Positions 1 through 10,182 of a stretch of 64,000 nt of DNA are shown piece after piece; the stretch's first letter is position 1; each line of letters opens with the position of its first letter. The position numbers were made by a program, and so were the translations under genes. Origin of the DNA: Leuctra nigra (lineage: Eukaryota; Arthropoda; Insecta; Plecoptera; Leuctridae). The DNA is taken from NCBI GenBank assembly GCA_934045905.1, contig OW203769.1:17081705-17145704 (forward strand), in the 5' to 3' direction. Below the pieces are notes generated by a model. The model was not told where the DNA came from, did not search any database, and saw only the letters and a program-made list of their open reading frames with translations.

Positions 1-290
1 TATGAAAAAGGAAAATCATCTCCGTTTAGTCGCATTAGTTGGCTTGTTTTTACGGTCATATTTTTTAAAAACTCGAATTCCGAATTTATTATCCGCAAAA
101 AATAGGGATCAGTAGTATTTGGTAATTTTTTTTATCTATTATCTATAACAATTATCTACATAATATTTTTTTATCTTTATATATTATCTAGATGATTTCT
201 TGGAAATTTATCTATTATTTTATCTAGATAAATTTTTGGCATGTTATCTTAATCTTTATCTAGATAAAAATAAAATTATCTAATCACAAC
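1..290. repeat. AT-rich terminal-inverted-repeat element, right part
   Basis: This stretch is rich in TATCTAGATAA-like words and ends in TTATCTAATCACAAC at about 290. The same sequence recurs, complete, at 36536-36964, where the two ends are inverted (GTTGTGAT at the left, ATCACAAC at the right). The window therefore opens inside a second copy. No reading frame is seen. The superfamily is not identifiable from the ends alone. Confidence 0.6.
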
Positions 291-424
291 ACTGATCGTA
301 TTGCATGCGAATTGATATGCGTATGCATGTTTCTGCTCTACAGACCTTGGAAAGAGCAGAAACGATATCTCTGTAAAATTTCAATGACTTTAGAAGTTAA
401 CGACAGATTTGTATGAAAATTGAC

Positions 425-477
425 AAAGAGCATCTGACTGGATATCGGAAGGTCGTGGGTTCGAGTCCCACTCAAGG
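425..477 (+). pseudogene. tRNA-derived 3' half (B box)
   Basis: GTGGG-TTCGAGT-CCCAC forms a perfect T arm with a B box (GGTTCGAGTCC) at about 458-468. It is preceded by a possible 5-bp anticodon stem. The D arm and acceptor stem are not recognisable, so this looks like a tRNA or SINE remnant rather than a working tRNA gene. Confidence 0.4.
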
Positions 478-852
478 AAAATCTTTTCATATTGCAGTTG
501 GTATTTATTAACATCCACTTATCTGAGGTTATCAGTAAAAACTATATTTCAAGCACCCAAAATGTTTGTCCCGATGACCACAAAATTCGAATGTTTGACG
601 ACTCCGATTGTTTAAAATCACAAGAATCGCAAAACAATTAACAAAATATTATCTTCGACAATGTGCATATAATGTAAAATTATAATACCGTCTCTTAATT
701 GTCAACAATTGATAACAATATGGGATTCAGTTTGATATTCTTACATATAGCCATGGTAACAGAAACCCAATTAATTGTGATTTGTATGAATCTCTTGTGC
801 GAAAACAGTTGGAAGATATAAGGAAATCGAAGCGTCAAATCATCGTAGAAAG

Positions 853-1449
853 ATGAATTTCTGCTCTCTGCTCGTTTGTCTCGTGACGTTCACGACGACC
901 GACGGTAAATACCTGAACGACGTCCCCTTCCAAGCCATCTCGGCGCCCGTCGGGTCGTCGGACATGGCGGAATCCGACGCCAGGACGTCGATCGTCGACC
1001 AGTACATGAGCGAGGGTCGCTACTTCCCGATCGAGGCGGCGAACATGGGCGACACCGACGCCAGATCGGCGATCGACGGACATTATTTGAACGAAGATCG
1101 CTACCATCGCATTGCGGCGCCGATCAAAGCGTCAATCATGGCGGGAAACGACGCTCCGATGGACGGGAATTATGTGAATCAAGCTATGCCGTTGACGGTG
1201 AAGGCGGCCGAAGGTGACGGCCATTACGCGGGAAGCTACGCCGCCGCGGCGTCGGAAAGCGACGGCCATTACTCGAATGACGGCCGCTACATGGGGTCGC
1301 CGGCGGTGGTGGAGGCGTCGAACAGGGCCCTCAACGACGCTCGGGCGATAATGGACGCCATGCGTGGCGACGGCAACGTCGGCGTCAATGAGGCGTCGCA
1401 TGACGGCGTCGAGGGGTCGCCGCGTGAAAACAATATGGTTCGTGGATAG
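853..1449 (+). CDS. Small, probably secreted repetitive protein (198 aa)
   Basis: A 198-codon ATG-to-TAG frame. It is much more GC-rich than its surroundings, as are the accepted exons in this window. The N-terminus (MNFCSLLVCLVTF) is a short hydrophobic stretch compatible with a signal peptide cut near residue 18. The rest is built from diverged modules that begin with an aspartate-Y motif (DGKY, DQYM, DGHY, DGNY, DGHY, DGHY) and often end with ESDAR, DTDAR or NDAR, roughly 15-35 residues apart. No cysteines follow the signal region and no known domain was recognised. A possible polyadenylation signal AATAAA lies near 1654. No clear promoter is visible; GATATAAGG near 815 is a weak TATA candidate, too close to the ATG to be convincing. 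It could instead be the first exon of a longer gene. That it is expressed and secreted is inference. Confidence 0.5.
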   Translation: MNFCSLLVCLVTFTTTDGKYLNDVPFQAISAPVGSSDMAESDARTSIVDQYMSEGRYFPIEAANMGDTDARSAIDGHYLNEDRYHRIAAPIKASIMAGNDAPMDGNYVNQAMPLTVKAAEGDGHYAGSYAAAASESDGHYSNDGRYMGSPAVVEASNRALNDARAIMDAMRGDGNVGVNEASHDGVEGSPRENNMVRG

Positions 1450-2527
1450 TTGCTTTTATTTGGTACATTTTGCTAGATGATAAATTCATTAACAGAGTGG
1501 TGAAAGACATTATTATTTTGTTTTGAACTATAAAGTTCATAAACCGGATTGTTTTCTCGTATTATTATATTATTTCGTGGGTTTTATTTCAAAGATTAAA
1601 ACATGGATATCATTTCAAGTCTATTACATAGAATTTAATTTAATTAAATAATTAATAAATTTTATTAAATTTTATTTTAATGTCGAATTTAATTCCTTTG
1701 CGGATATAGATAATAATAATAAATAATAAAGAAAACGTTATGGAATTCCCTCCATAAAATGACGCAGACTCTTGATATTATCATGATATCTACGTGGGTA
1801 ATTTTATAATTTCTCTTTCAACAAATACTTTACCATGGAAATACGATTGGTTTGGTTTGAAATGAACACAACATTCTGACACAAACACTTGTAAGAGTCT
1901 GTGACAATGTAGTGTAGGTAACGGAAACATAGCTCTTTCCTTCACTGCTCTCTGTGGTTCACACTCAAGTAGCTGATGTACGTTGGAACGAGGTGATTTC
2001 TGCTCAAGGTGGATCGAGCATCGTTGAGCTCGAGAGCGCTCGGCTCAAGAGCTGGAGCGGAGTGGTCAGATCGTCAGATAGCCATGTATGTCATCCGGAG
2101 CGAAAAGTGAACACACTCTTGATATACCTAAGTACTTCGCAGCTTGTTCCCCCGATGACCTTGAGAAAAAGAGACTTGGACACTTAGGGGTGTTTACGAT
2201 ATACGCAATAGGACACAGTGATCGGTTATGACGACGATTACATCACAGATAATCTAAGCAGAAGCAATGTTTTGGACCTGAAGTTGTATACTACGTAAGA
2301 AACTTCCTATACAGTCTTTTGCCTGCTGACACCAGAGAGAACAAACTGTGCTGAATTTAAATGAGATTATTCAAGTGCAAAATTCTCCGATATTGTCCAT
2401 GTGTAGTCCTGTTTGGACGCGAAAGGACTACGAGAAATACTTAAAAACATCGTATCATATTTTATAAGAACTAAGTACGTGTTTACGAAATCTTTTACAT
2501 CAAGGTCTAGAAACCTCTTAGAACGTT
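1450..2527. other. AT-rich intergenic DNA, no gene seen
   Basis: The first ~300 bases look like a 3' UTR or spacer with several AATAAA-like words (near 1654 and 1724). The rest contains no supported coding sequence, RNA or repeat. Confidence 0.5.
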
Positions 2528-2610
2528 TTCCCAATTCCATTCTGATGGAATACGGCTCACGGTCATAAGGATTAACATTGCATTGATTCGAATTCCATCA
2601 GAATTGGGAA
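2528..2610. repeat. Short foldback repeat
   Basis: TTCCCAATTCCATTCTGATG at the left is matched inverted by ATTCCATCAGAATTGGGAA at the right, with about 40 bases between. The spacer (CGGCTCACGG...ATTAACATTGC) resembles a stretch near 33420-33465. It looks like a small MITE. Confidence 0.5.
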
Positions 2611-2714
2611 TTTATTAGTTGTAGCATATGGTAAAGGCAAGGTTCTTTAGAGTGTCTACATGAGAATGTAATACGACCTAGTTGTCCCTAACCCAATCCA
2701 TTTCCTTCCCACAG

Positions 2715-3419
2715 CTAAGCTCCCGTGGCCTCCAACCACGCTCCCCCGTCGTGGTGCCAGCTTCAGCCATAGCGCCGGTCATAGCGCCAGCTGTAGTCAA
2801 AGCACCGCCAGCTGCAGTCGTGGCCGCAATCAAAGCGCCGCCAGCTGCAGTCGTGGCCGCAATCAGAGCGCCGCCAGCTGCAGTCGTAGCGCCAGTCAAA
2901 GTCCTACCCTCCATCAACGAGCCAGCCCCCGGCATTCGTCGCGCCGCCGCCGCCAACCCTCGCGAGTGCACCGCCGCCCCCACCAAGCCTCTGCCGGGCA
3001 TGCCGACCACCCCCGCCCCCGACACCACCACCGCCGACCCTAACGCCGGCGGCAGCAGCAAGCGTCCCGTCAACTGCACGACGCCGATGCCGCCGCCGCC
3101 CGGCATCAACCTCCAGAACGGCGAGGCCGAGTACAGGAAGATCGTGAAGCTGCGCGCGCAGCAGGAGTCCAAGGTGATCGCCGAGCTCGAGGAGGTGAAG
3201 AGGGCGGAGCTCGTGTCGGTGGCGATGCAGAAGAGGCTCGAGGAGGCGCTGAACGAGGTGAAGTTCTTGAAGTCGGAGATTCACAGCATCCAGCAGGAGG
3301 CGGAGAAGGTGGCGGTGTCGACGAAGCAGGCGCAAGTGCGGCTCGCCGAGCACGACAGGAAGAAGTTCGAGTCCAGGCAGAGGGTTGACCAGCTCTACAC
3401 GCAGATGACCAACGTCGAG
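2715..3419 (+). CDS. Coiled-coil protein, penultimate coding exon
   Basis: This is an internal exon of 235 codons. It follows a strong pyrimidine tract and acceptor (CCTTCCCACAG, AG at 2713-2714) and ends before a GT at 3420 in phase 0. The open frame upstream of 2715 lacks an ATG, which supports an acceptor start. The N-terminal part is rich in proline, alanine and valine, with an 11-residue unit (KAPPAAVVAAI) repeated about three times. A low-complexity P/A/T linker follows. From about residue 140 there is a highly charged helix (EAEYRKIVKLRAQQESKVIAE, then EELEEVKRAEL-type heptads) that should form a coiled coil. It joins in frame to the exon at 5468. The protein family was not recognised and earlier exons lie left of here or were not seen. 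Function unknown; a structural or scaffolding role would be a guess. Confidence 0.65.
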
Positions 3420-3454
3420 GTACAGCACTCTTGGCATTATGTCGTCCGGGTTGT

Positions 3455-3652
3455 GCTGGCTTTCCATGCGCCGTCATCTTCCGTCAACGTCCGACACCGT
3501 CCGACGAAAACGACCACGTGACCCTTCTCGACCAATCAGAGCCATCCCCAAAAATCTCGGACGGCGAGGGATTGGTCGAGACGGGTCACGTGATCGTTTT
3601 CGTCGGACGGTGTCGGACGTTGACGGAAGATGACGGATCATGGAAAGCCAGC
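3455..3652. mobile_element. Near-perfect foldback MITE in intron
   Basis: Two arms of about 90 bp are inverted copies of each other: GCTGGCTTTCCATG at the left, CATGGAAAGCCAGC at the right, with only a few mismatches. The centre is about 20 bp. It lies just inside the intron between the two coiled-coil exons. The high arm identity suggests recent insertion or conversion. No flanking duplication is obvious. Confidence 0.7.
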
Positions 3653-3749
3653 TTTAGCCGTAAGCAAACCGTTACGAGATCGGAGGGATATATTTACACG
3701 TGGTACAGTCATGCTCATATCTTAGGTTCAAAACGCAACAAGTGTGTTG

Positions 3750-4097
3750 AATAGATTTTTATCAATATCTTTTACCAATGTTATTGTTAATAAAATAAGT
3801 CTTTGTACGAGTATTCAGAACTGATCAATGAAAATAATTTCATAGCTTGGAATGGCTTAATATTTTTATTTTGTCCTACAGACGTTTAGTGCCTGAATAT
3901 TAGTACAAATATGGCACTAAACGTTTGCATGGCGAAATAAAACTAATATTCCATTAAAAACTATAAAATTATTTTCATTGAAGAGTTCTAAAGACTCATA
4001 CAAAGCCTAATTTTATTAACAATTGCATTGGTAAAAGGTATTGATAAAAATCTATTTAAAAAATCTTCTAGACCACGCTCACTACCCAGGCGTCTTA
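3750..4097. mobile_element. TTAA-type foldback MITE, family 1, copy a
   Basis: Left end is truncated; the right end reads CTCACTACCCAGGCGTC then TTAA. The middle is a palindrome around CTACAGACGTTTAGTGCC / GGCACTAAACG. It matches the full copy at 8426-8806 and copies at 26261 and 43762. Non-coding. Confidence 0.7.
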
Positions 4098-5124
4098 ACA
4101 GTCCTGGTGGAAATTCCATATTCCATACACGATTTTATACCAATCACATATTTTCATCCAATGACAATGTTTTTATTGATAGAGCTTGCTTTGAAGCATG
4201 CAATGCCACCCCTCTTTTATCTCAAATGCTAAATGATTTGCATTTGTTGCGTTTTGATCGTTAGCTACTTCGTCCGACTTGTCCTTGAGCGAATCGGTTC
4301 AAACTCGTAGGAATATAATATTTACAGGTCCCATTCGTCTAATATCATTTGTTGCACTTATGTTGACTGCCATTGATAAATATATAGATACAATATATGT
4401 GTACGTATGGTGATGTAAGAAAATTACTCCAACTCGGGTACCCAACGCGTTCTTTTCCGCACGCGTTTGCAGATAGTATTTGGCCACATTCAGCGAAAAA
4501 TATTTAAGTCTTGGAATTTTAATATGTAAAGATAAGAATAAATTCGTAGAGCTTAATCTTCTCAGTTTAACATTTTATGTTTTGGAATTGCTACTTATAT
4601 TTTATTTTGCGAAATAGCTGGCTAATTCTATTTTATTGTTCCGATAACACCGGAACAATAAACACCTTCACACAGAAATGTAAAAGTTTAATTTTAATCA
4701 AGTCAGCGTTTTGGGAACTGTATTCGGTTTCTCGTGCAGTCGATGCTAAATAGGCTGGTAGCATTCCCCTGGTTGCTAGGTAACATACCGCAAACCGCAA
4801 TCTTGTATCGTATTTTAAATACAGTTGTGGAAGATAGATATAAAAAGAAAGACGGATATGGTATCACATATTATACGGAAATAATATCAAGAAAGATACA
4901 CAATGATTATTTATTATTTACGGAAATCTTATCTGACGTCACAGCTAACTAAAATATAACTGGGGGACAGATTCTTTCAATTAATAAGTAATAAGTAATC
5001 ATTATCTTTCTTGATAAATATCCTTACATTATTTGATACTATTTATTCTTCCATCATTCTGCCACAAATGTATTTATAATACGAATATTCAATTGAAAGA
5101 ATTGCCTGTTCCCAGCAAAATAAA
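4098..5124. other. Intron of the coiled-coil gene, no feature seen
   Basis: AT-rich intronic sequence. Short frames here have no codon bias, motif or repeat support. Confidence 0.5.
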
Positions 5125-5363
5125 TTGATCACTTATTCAAGAAAGGGCGTCAGTTTATTTTGATGATTCAGAGAAAATAATGATAAACTGTCCTGGACTA
5201 ATGCCCTTTCCTAACAAATTTCGTAAAAAAAATATCTGATTTTAGCCATTAGGAGTACTAGGAGACACACTTTCTTGATAAAATGTGTGTTCACATGCGA
5301 TTTTTTAAAAGTTTATTTCACTTTTTTTTTGGACTGACGCCCTTTCTTGAATATGTGATTCAA
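5125..5363. mobile_element. Foldback MITE (AAGAAAGGGCGTCAG ends) in intron
   Basis: TTATTCAAGAAAGGGCGTCA at the left is inverted at the right as ACTGACGCCCTTTCTTGAAT. The internal motif GTCCTGGACTAATGCCCTTTCC is related. Similar words occur at about 10070-10175 and 12570-12640, so this is a dispersed family. Confidence 0.55.
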
Positions 5364-5467
5364 ATAATATTGAGGTCTGTTGCCATAGAAACCTGGGTGA
5401 TGCAACTTCCCTATCCTGAATGCATCAGTGAGATCTGTGACGTCATATGCATTGACTCTTGCTTAAG

Positions 5468-5860
5468 GTCGACGACTGCAAGAAAGAGGCTAAATGCGCC
5501 GACAGCGACGAGGCCGCCAACCGCTACAACGAGATCCTCAATCAGATCTTCGTGGCCGAGGCGCGCGTCAAGGTGGAGGCTGTGGGCGCTGCCCGGGCGG
5601 AGCAGGACATGCTGGGGGAGCACCGGCGTCTGGAGGAGCTCCTCAACCAGCTGATCGCCCTCCAGGCCGACGTGCACACCCTCCAGCTGGAGGCGACCAA
5701 GGACGCGAAGAACGCGCGCGACACCCAGGAGTTGATCTCCATGCACGACGCCAAACTCCACGAGGAGAGGAAGAAGGTGGGGGCGGCGGTGGCGTTGGAG
5801 ACGGACATCTTGAAGTACCTGGCGATGCATCACAGCTGTCTCAAGAAGGAGGGCGCGTGA
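5468..5860 (+). CDS. Coiled-coil protein, terminal exon
   Basis: This is the last coding exon: 130 codons and a TGA at 5858-5860. The acceptor is CTTGCTTAAG with AG at 5466-5467, and phase 0 joins NVE of the previous exon to VDDCKKEA here. The charged-helix pattern continues (AANRYNEILNQIFVAEARVK, then RRLEELLNQLIALQADVHTL) with heptad leucines typical of a coiled coil. The C-terminus is MHHSCLKKEGA. Strong GC-rich codon use matches the preceding exon and contrasts with the AT-rich intron. A five-copy minisatellite begins two bases after the stop. Family not recognised. The joined frame across a 2-kb intron, shared composition and shared helix pattern make the exon pair convincing. Confidence 0.7.
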   Translation, partial: VDDCKKEAKCADSDEAANRYNEILNQIFVAEARVKVEAVGAARAEQDMLGEHRRLEELLNQLIALQADVHTLQLEATKDAKNARDTQELISMHDAKLHEERKKVGAAVALETDILKYLAMHHSCLKKEGA

Positions 5861-5861
5861 A

Positions 5862-5956
5862 GTGTGCGAATAGGGACAGTGGTGTGCGAATAGGGGCACA
5901 ATTGTGTGCGAATAATGACAGTGGTGTGCGAATAAGGACAGTAGTGTGCGAATAAG
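5862..5956. repeat. 20-bp minisatellite after the stop codon
   Basis: Five copies of GTGTGCGAATA with variable tails start at 5862, 5882, 5904, 5924 and 5944, in the presumed 3' UTR of the coiled-coil gene. Confidence 0.8.
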
Positions 5957-7140
5957 CAGGTTGAGAAAGCACGGTCTAAAGGACCGTTGAGTTGTTACCA
6001 AATTTGTAGACGATTTTTTGCTATATTTATTATTTTATTAAAGGTTTGAATGGAATGGAAGATGTTTTACTATTCTTTTATTATATTTGGATTCCAATGA
6101 TTCAGGACCCTCCCAATGATTCTCAATTTGAAATTACCTACTTATTGCACAAATTTAAAAGTCTAATCCAAAGGAAATGAGGGCGCGCCAAAGATAGGAC
6201 GATAATTTTGTCCGCCGTAAGCGCCACCATCGTTTTGAGGGCAAGTGTTTCATCTTTACTGAAATTCTTTGGTTTCAGTATCTTTGGATTACACAACAGC
6301 TGATTTTGTTGACAGCTTGACAGCTGACAGTTCAGTAAAAAATAGTCGTTCAAAAGTTATTCCACGCCTAGTAAATAATCATTTAAAGTTCCATTGTTAC
6401 CCTAAAGTCATTGGAAATCATCAGTGTAAGTAGAAAACTATTAATAACAAGGAAATGTGTGGTTATTAGACTGAAGCCGCCATTTTTCAATGAAAGTCAC
6501 CGCCGCCTATAGTTAGATGACAAACAGCCCGCTAATCTTACGAACTTGCCTTTGCCCTCAAAATGCATGTGCTGCCATCTGCTGGTTGTTTCGCTTTGCA
6601 CATGCCCTAAAGCCAATGATTCTTAAACATTCAGTCAATGACTTTGTTGCCTATACAATACGCAATACGTCTTCATAGTCTAATTTAAAAAAAACATGAC
6701 AGGCGTCCTCTGTGGTGATATTGAATTCGACCAAACTCCATCCCAAGCTGTGAAATTATAATATTATGTATAATTCAATCAAATCTGTAACTATATTATT
6801 CATAGTTGTTGATGTTATCTTGTGGATAACATTTCTGAATATCTGCCGTATAGTATTCGTTTCAGGTGATATTTTGGTAGAATTATTGATTTCCTCTGCA
6901 ATAGACCAATTAAGAAAATATCTGGGTGGCTCTGGTTTTTAAATAAATTCTCATGCAGTTTGGTTTTCAAGATGTCTATTGGTGTTTTACAACAATGAGT
7001 TACAACAAGATTACTCATCTGGAAAATCATGTTGCATGTGAAATTCATTAGAATCCAGGGCTATCCATTATTTCTGAATTGGTCTATTGTAGGGTCCGGA
7101 GATATATTAATCCAAAGTAATCACTTCTTTTACAAAAACC
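5957..7140. other. Intergenic DNA, no gene seen
   Basis: AT-rich, with no supported coding or RNA feature. Short frames at 6138-6353 and 6815-7048 lack codon bias and were not accepted. Confidence 0.5.
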
Positions 7141-7142
7141 CA

Positions 7143-7399
7143 ACTATATAAACCTCCATTTTAAAGTTAAATCTGTCACACGTGCCAACATCATGACCAC
7201 TCTAAGGAGAAATATGATGTTTTGCATTGGCGATGTAAAACAAAAGAAGCGTATGAAAAGGGTACTTTCCATGACGTTTAAATTCAACGCCGTTCACGGG
7301 ACATACTGGACCAATCACAGTCAAGAATGTAAAATATCTCGGAATACCGGCGAGAAATGTTTTGACGTCGTGCTTGAATACAGTAGGTATGTTCTATAA
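7143..7399 (+). promoter_or_regulatory. TATA-like box followed by a 68-codon ORF (weak candidate)
   Basis: CTATATAAACC at about 7144-7154 stands roughly 45 bases before an ATG at 7193 that opens 68 codons to 7399 (begins MTTLRRNMMFCIG). The spacing suits a TATA promoter with a short leader. The peptide matches nothing I recognise and composition is not clearly coding. Treat as a candidate small gene only. Confidence 0.2.
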
Positions 7400-7440
7400 A
7401 GTTTTAATTAAAAGCGGTTTCCGTCTGCGACAGGTCAACA

Positions 7441-7580
7441 CTGGGAAGGTTCCATAATCATAGGCCGCGACCAACCGTCAATCCGCTTCCATTCTTCATC
7501 ATCATCTCTCAATCATTCATAAAGATTCATCAGTCTGCATTAGCCTTGTTGCAGAAAGTGTGACGTTAATTATAAAAAAA
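7441..7580 (+). repeat. SINE remnant (3' portion)
   Basis: The sequence from GGGAAGGTTCC through GCATTAGCCTTGTTGCAGAA to GTGTGACGTTAATTATAAAAAA parallels the 3' two thirds of the full SINE at 40055-40346, including the CATTAGCC...GCGACGTTAA tail. The tRNA-like head is missing. Confidence 0.6.
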
Positions 7581-8425
7581 TGTTGCTATGTGAACTCATG
7601 GTAAACTTTAATGCCGGCATGAAAAACCATAAAAAGAGGTAAATTAATTTCATTATTTTATTCATTGCAAAAACATTGTATACACAGAGAGAAAATGAAC
7701 AGGAGGTAACTAGCTTTTCAGAAAAAAAGAATATTTAATATGTTTTTAATTAAAAATGATAACAAAACTACATATGAAATGACTAAAACCGACTATTCAT
7801 GAACTAAAAATGCAATGATTTAAGAGTACTAATCACAAAATGACTACAATGGACCCAAAAAACTTAATAAAAAACTGTCTGAAAGTACACAAAAGGTTCG
7901 TTTTTTGATTTATGAAATGTATGAGGTGCGCTGGAAGTACATTGAAAGAGTACCTACCGATGCCACCAATTGTAGTTTTACAAAACATTTTTTTCAAAAC
8001 TTCCCCTCGGGAAAACTTAACCTCAAAATCAAAACCACACTCGTAATACACTTCGAGACGTCTAAATGAAAATATAAAAACTCAGCCCTTTTGTGTACAA
8101 AACAATACACCTTAGACAGCTCAGGAAACGGGAAGGCATTGTTAAAACAGCTTACCCAATTTCACGTCTCAACAAGTCTGAAAACAAAACTCGCGATCTC
8201 TTACGCGAAGAGAATGAAGATGCGCTTTGAAAAGTATGCCAAACAAAACGCCTGGGAGAATGCACCAATTAGACCTCCAGGATGCCGTGGAGGACAATGT
8301 CGACGTCACAGTGGCGGCGGTGACACATCTGGGTCAGCGGGGGGGGGAGTGACGTCACGACAGCGAGTGTAAACACTACGTCGCTTCAGATATAGTCTCT
8401 TGGCATGATGCTGGGGGTGGATGTT

Positions 8426-8806
8426 AAGACGGCTGGGTAGTGAGTTTGACCTTGAAGAGTTTTTTAATCGATTTTTATCAGTATCTTTTACCAATGTAAT
8501 GGTTAACAAAATAAGGCTTTGTACGGGTATTCAGAACAGTTCAATGAAAATAATTCCATAGCTTGTAATGGTTTATTAGATTTACTTTGTCCTACAGACG
8601 TTTAGTGCCAGAAAATTAGTAAAATTATGGCACTAAACATCTGTTGGACAAAATAAAACTAATAACTTATTCCAAACTATGGAATTATTTTCATTGAACT
8701 GTTCTGAATACTCGTACAAAGCTTTATTTTGTTAACAATTACATTGGTAAAAGATATTGATAAAAATCGAAACTCTTCTAGGTCTAACTCACTACCCAAC
8801 CGTCTT
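8426..8806. mobile_element. TTAA-type foldback MITE, family 1, complete copy b
   Basis: AAGACGGCTGGGTAGTGAG at the left is inverted at the right as CTCACTACCCAACCGTCTT (with one change). The arms extend most of the way to a central palindrome. TTAA sits at each outer edge (8424-8427 and 8805-8808), consistent with a piggyBac-type TTAA target duplication. Non-coding, about 380 bp. Confidence 0.75.
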
Positions 8807-10182
8807 AAGTCGAGAAGATTATTTATTTTGTTCGGTAAAGGAAACTTGGTGTAAAAATCGTCGCATGAAGTTTTCTAAATAAAGAATGTTTTGAAAGTTG
8901 GAATGCAGTCGAGCTTTACGTTACGTGAGAAGGATAATAAAATTCATGCAAAGGTTCGAAGTCTATCAGCTTTTAGAGCTTTTTAACTTATACAACATCT
9001 TTGGTGGAACTTTTTCATCCTTTTAAGTGTAGTTTTGACAGCTTAAAATCAATATAGACTGTTATATATCCAGCACGTGGAGCTTTTTTGTTTAGATTTT
9101 ATTATCCGTCTCTGCGAGTAGCAGAGAGGGAAACGGCATAATGTTGAAATGTTTTATGACGTCTTTGTGATAAATTTTGTAGTTGTCGTCAGTTGTTTAA
9201 TTAGTTTAACTCGTGCTCGCTTATCAACGCGGTACACAGAGCGTTTCCCTAGTATAATTACGTGCATATTCAATTATTTGATCCCCAATAATCCCAACTA
9301 TCCTCGTATTTTCAGACATCACGCAGCTAGAACACAAGACAAATACAATATGGATTTCCAGCTCAAAGGATCACGAAATAATATCAACATACATTTTGAA
9401 AATACTCACGTTCCCTTTTCATAACTTCTTTGAGAAAACGGCAAAGAAAATGAGCTGCAGATTTACATAATCCCAATGGTGCGAACGTCGCCCCCTCTAT
9501 TCGCCGGTTTCATTGAATTAAAGGTTAATTCCAGAGCGGGCTAGAGTCTAGCTAATTGGACCGGTTAAGCGGAAGCCCCTTCATGCAAAGCACTTAATTA
9601 TATTACTGTGAAAGAAATGTTAACTCTTCGTATCATACCTAATGATGAACCTCCCCCCAACCCCCACCCCTTCCACCCAGCGGGGGAGGAACTTTGCCAT
9701 GAATCACATCAAAGGCTTATGAAAAGGCTGGAATATGTTTTTTAATTATTATTATAAGGTTTCTTTTGAAAGGGAATTTGAACGGCATTTTTTTCTGATC
9801 AAATATAATTTTCATGGTAACGAAACTTCGCCACGAATTAAATGTTTTAATAAAGAGTCGTTTGAAAAGTTAGAACAGAAGAGAAATGTGTATTTTACTC
9901 GTCAAAACAGTGGTTATTGGACATTGTGGAAAGCACAACTGGAACATATTGGCTCGGTCTGTATCAAGCTTCAGCTGCGCTAATGGTTACACAGTAGACA
10001 GTGATGGAGCCCAGCATTGGATATGGTGTGAATTTTATAGAGATGTTTGTTTCTGAATTGAATTACTTATTCAAGAAAGGGCTTCAGTCCAAAAATAATG
10101 AAATTGCCTTTTTTTAAATCGTCTCTAAGCATGTATAGACACACATTTTAGCAAGAAAGGGCATCAGTCCCAGTATTCCTAA
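8807..10182. other. Intergenic, with a Helitron-like terminus and no gene
   Basis: Mostly unremarkable AT-rich DNA. It includes the Helitron-like end at 9209-9252, a GC-richer stretch at 9475-9600 that may be ancient non-coding sequence, and AAGAAAGGGC(T/A)TCAGTCC repeat fragments at 10070-10175. Confidence 0.45.
9209..9252 (+). mobile_element. Helitron-like 3' terminus fragment
   Basis: CGTGCTCGCTTATCAACGCG is followed by ACACAGAGCGTTTCC and CTAG at 9249-9252, with T as the next base. The same end, with a short stem-loop just before CTAG or CTAA, occurs at 13816 and 51000, each time followed by T. That is the rule for Helitron 3' ends. Confidence 0.45.

Noticed and set aside
5494..5955. Alternative-frame ORF over the terminal coiled-coil exon
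   Set aside because: Shadow frame of the real exon, rich in R/G/P as expected from a +1 reading of GC-rich coding DNA.
8091..8372. 93-codon ORF ending in a glycine-rich stretch
   Set aside because: No start context, no domain, and mixed composition across a repeat boundary.
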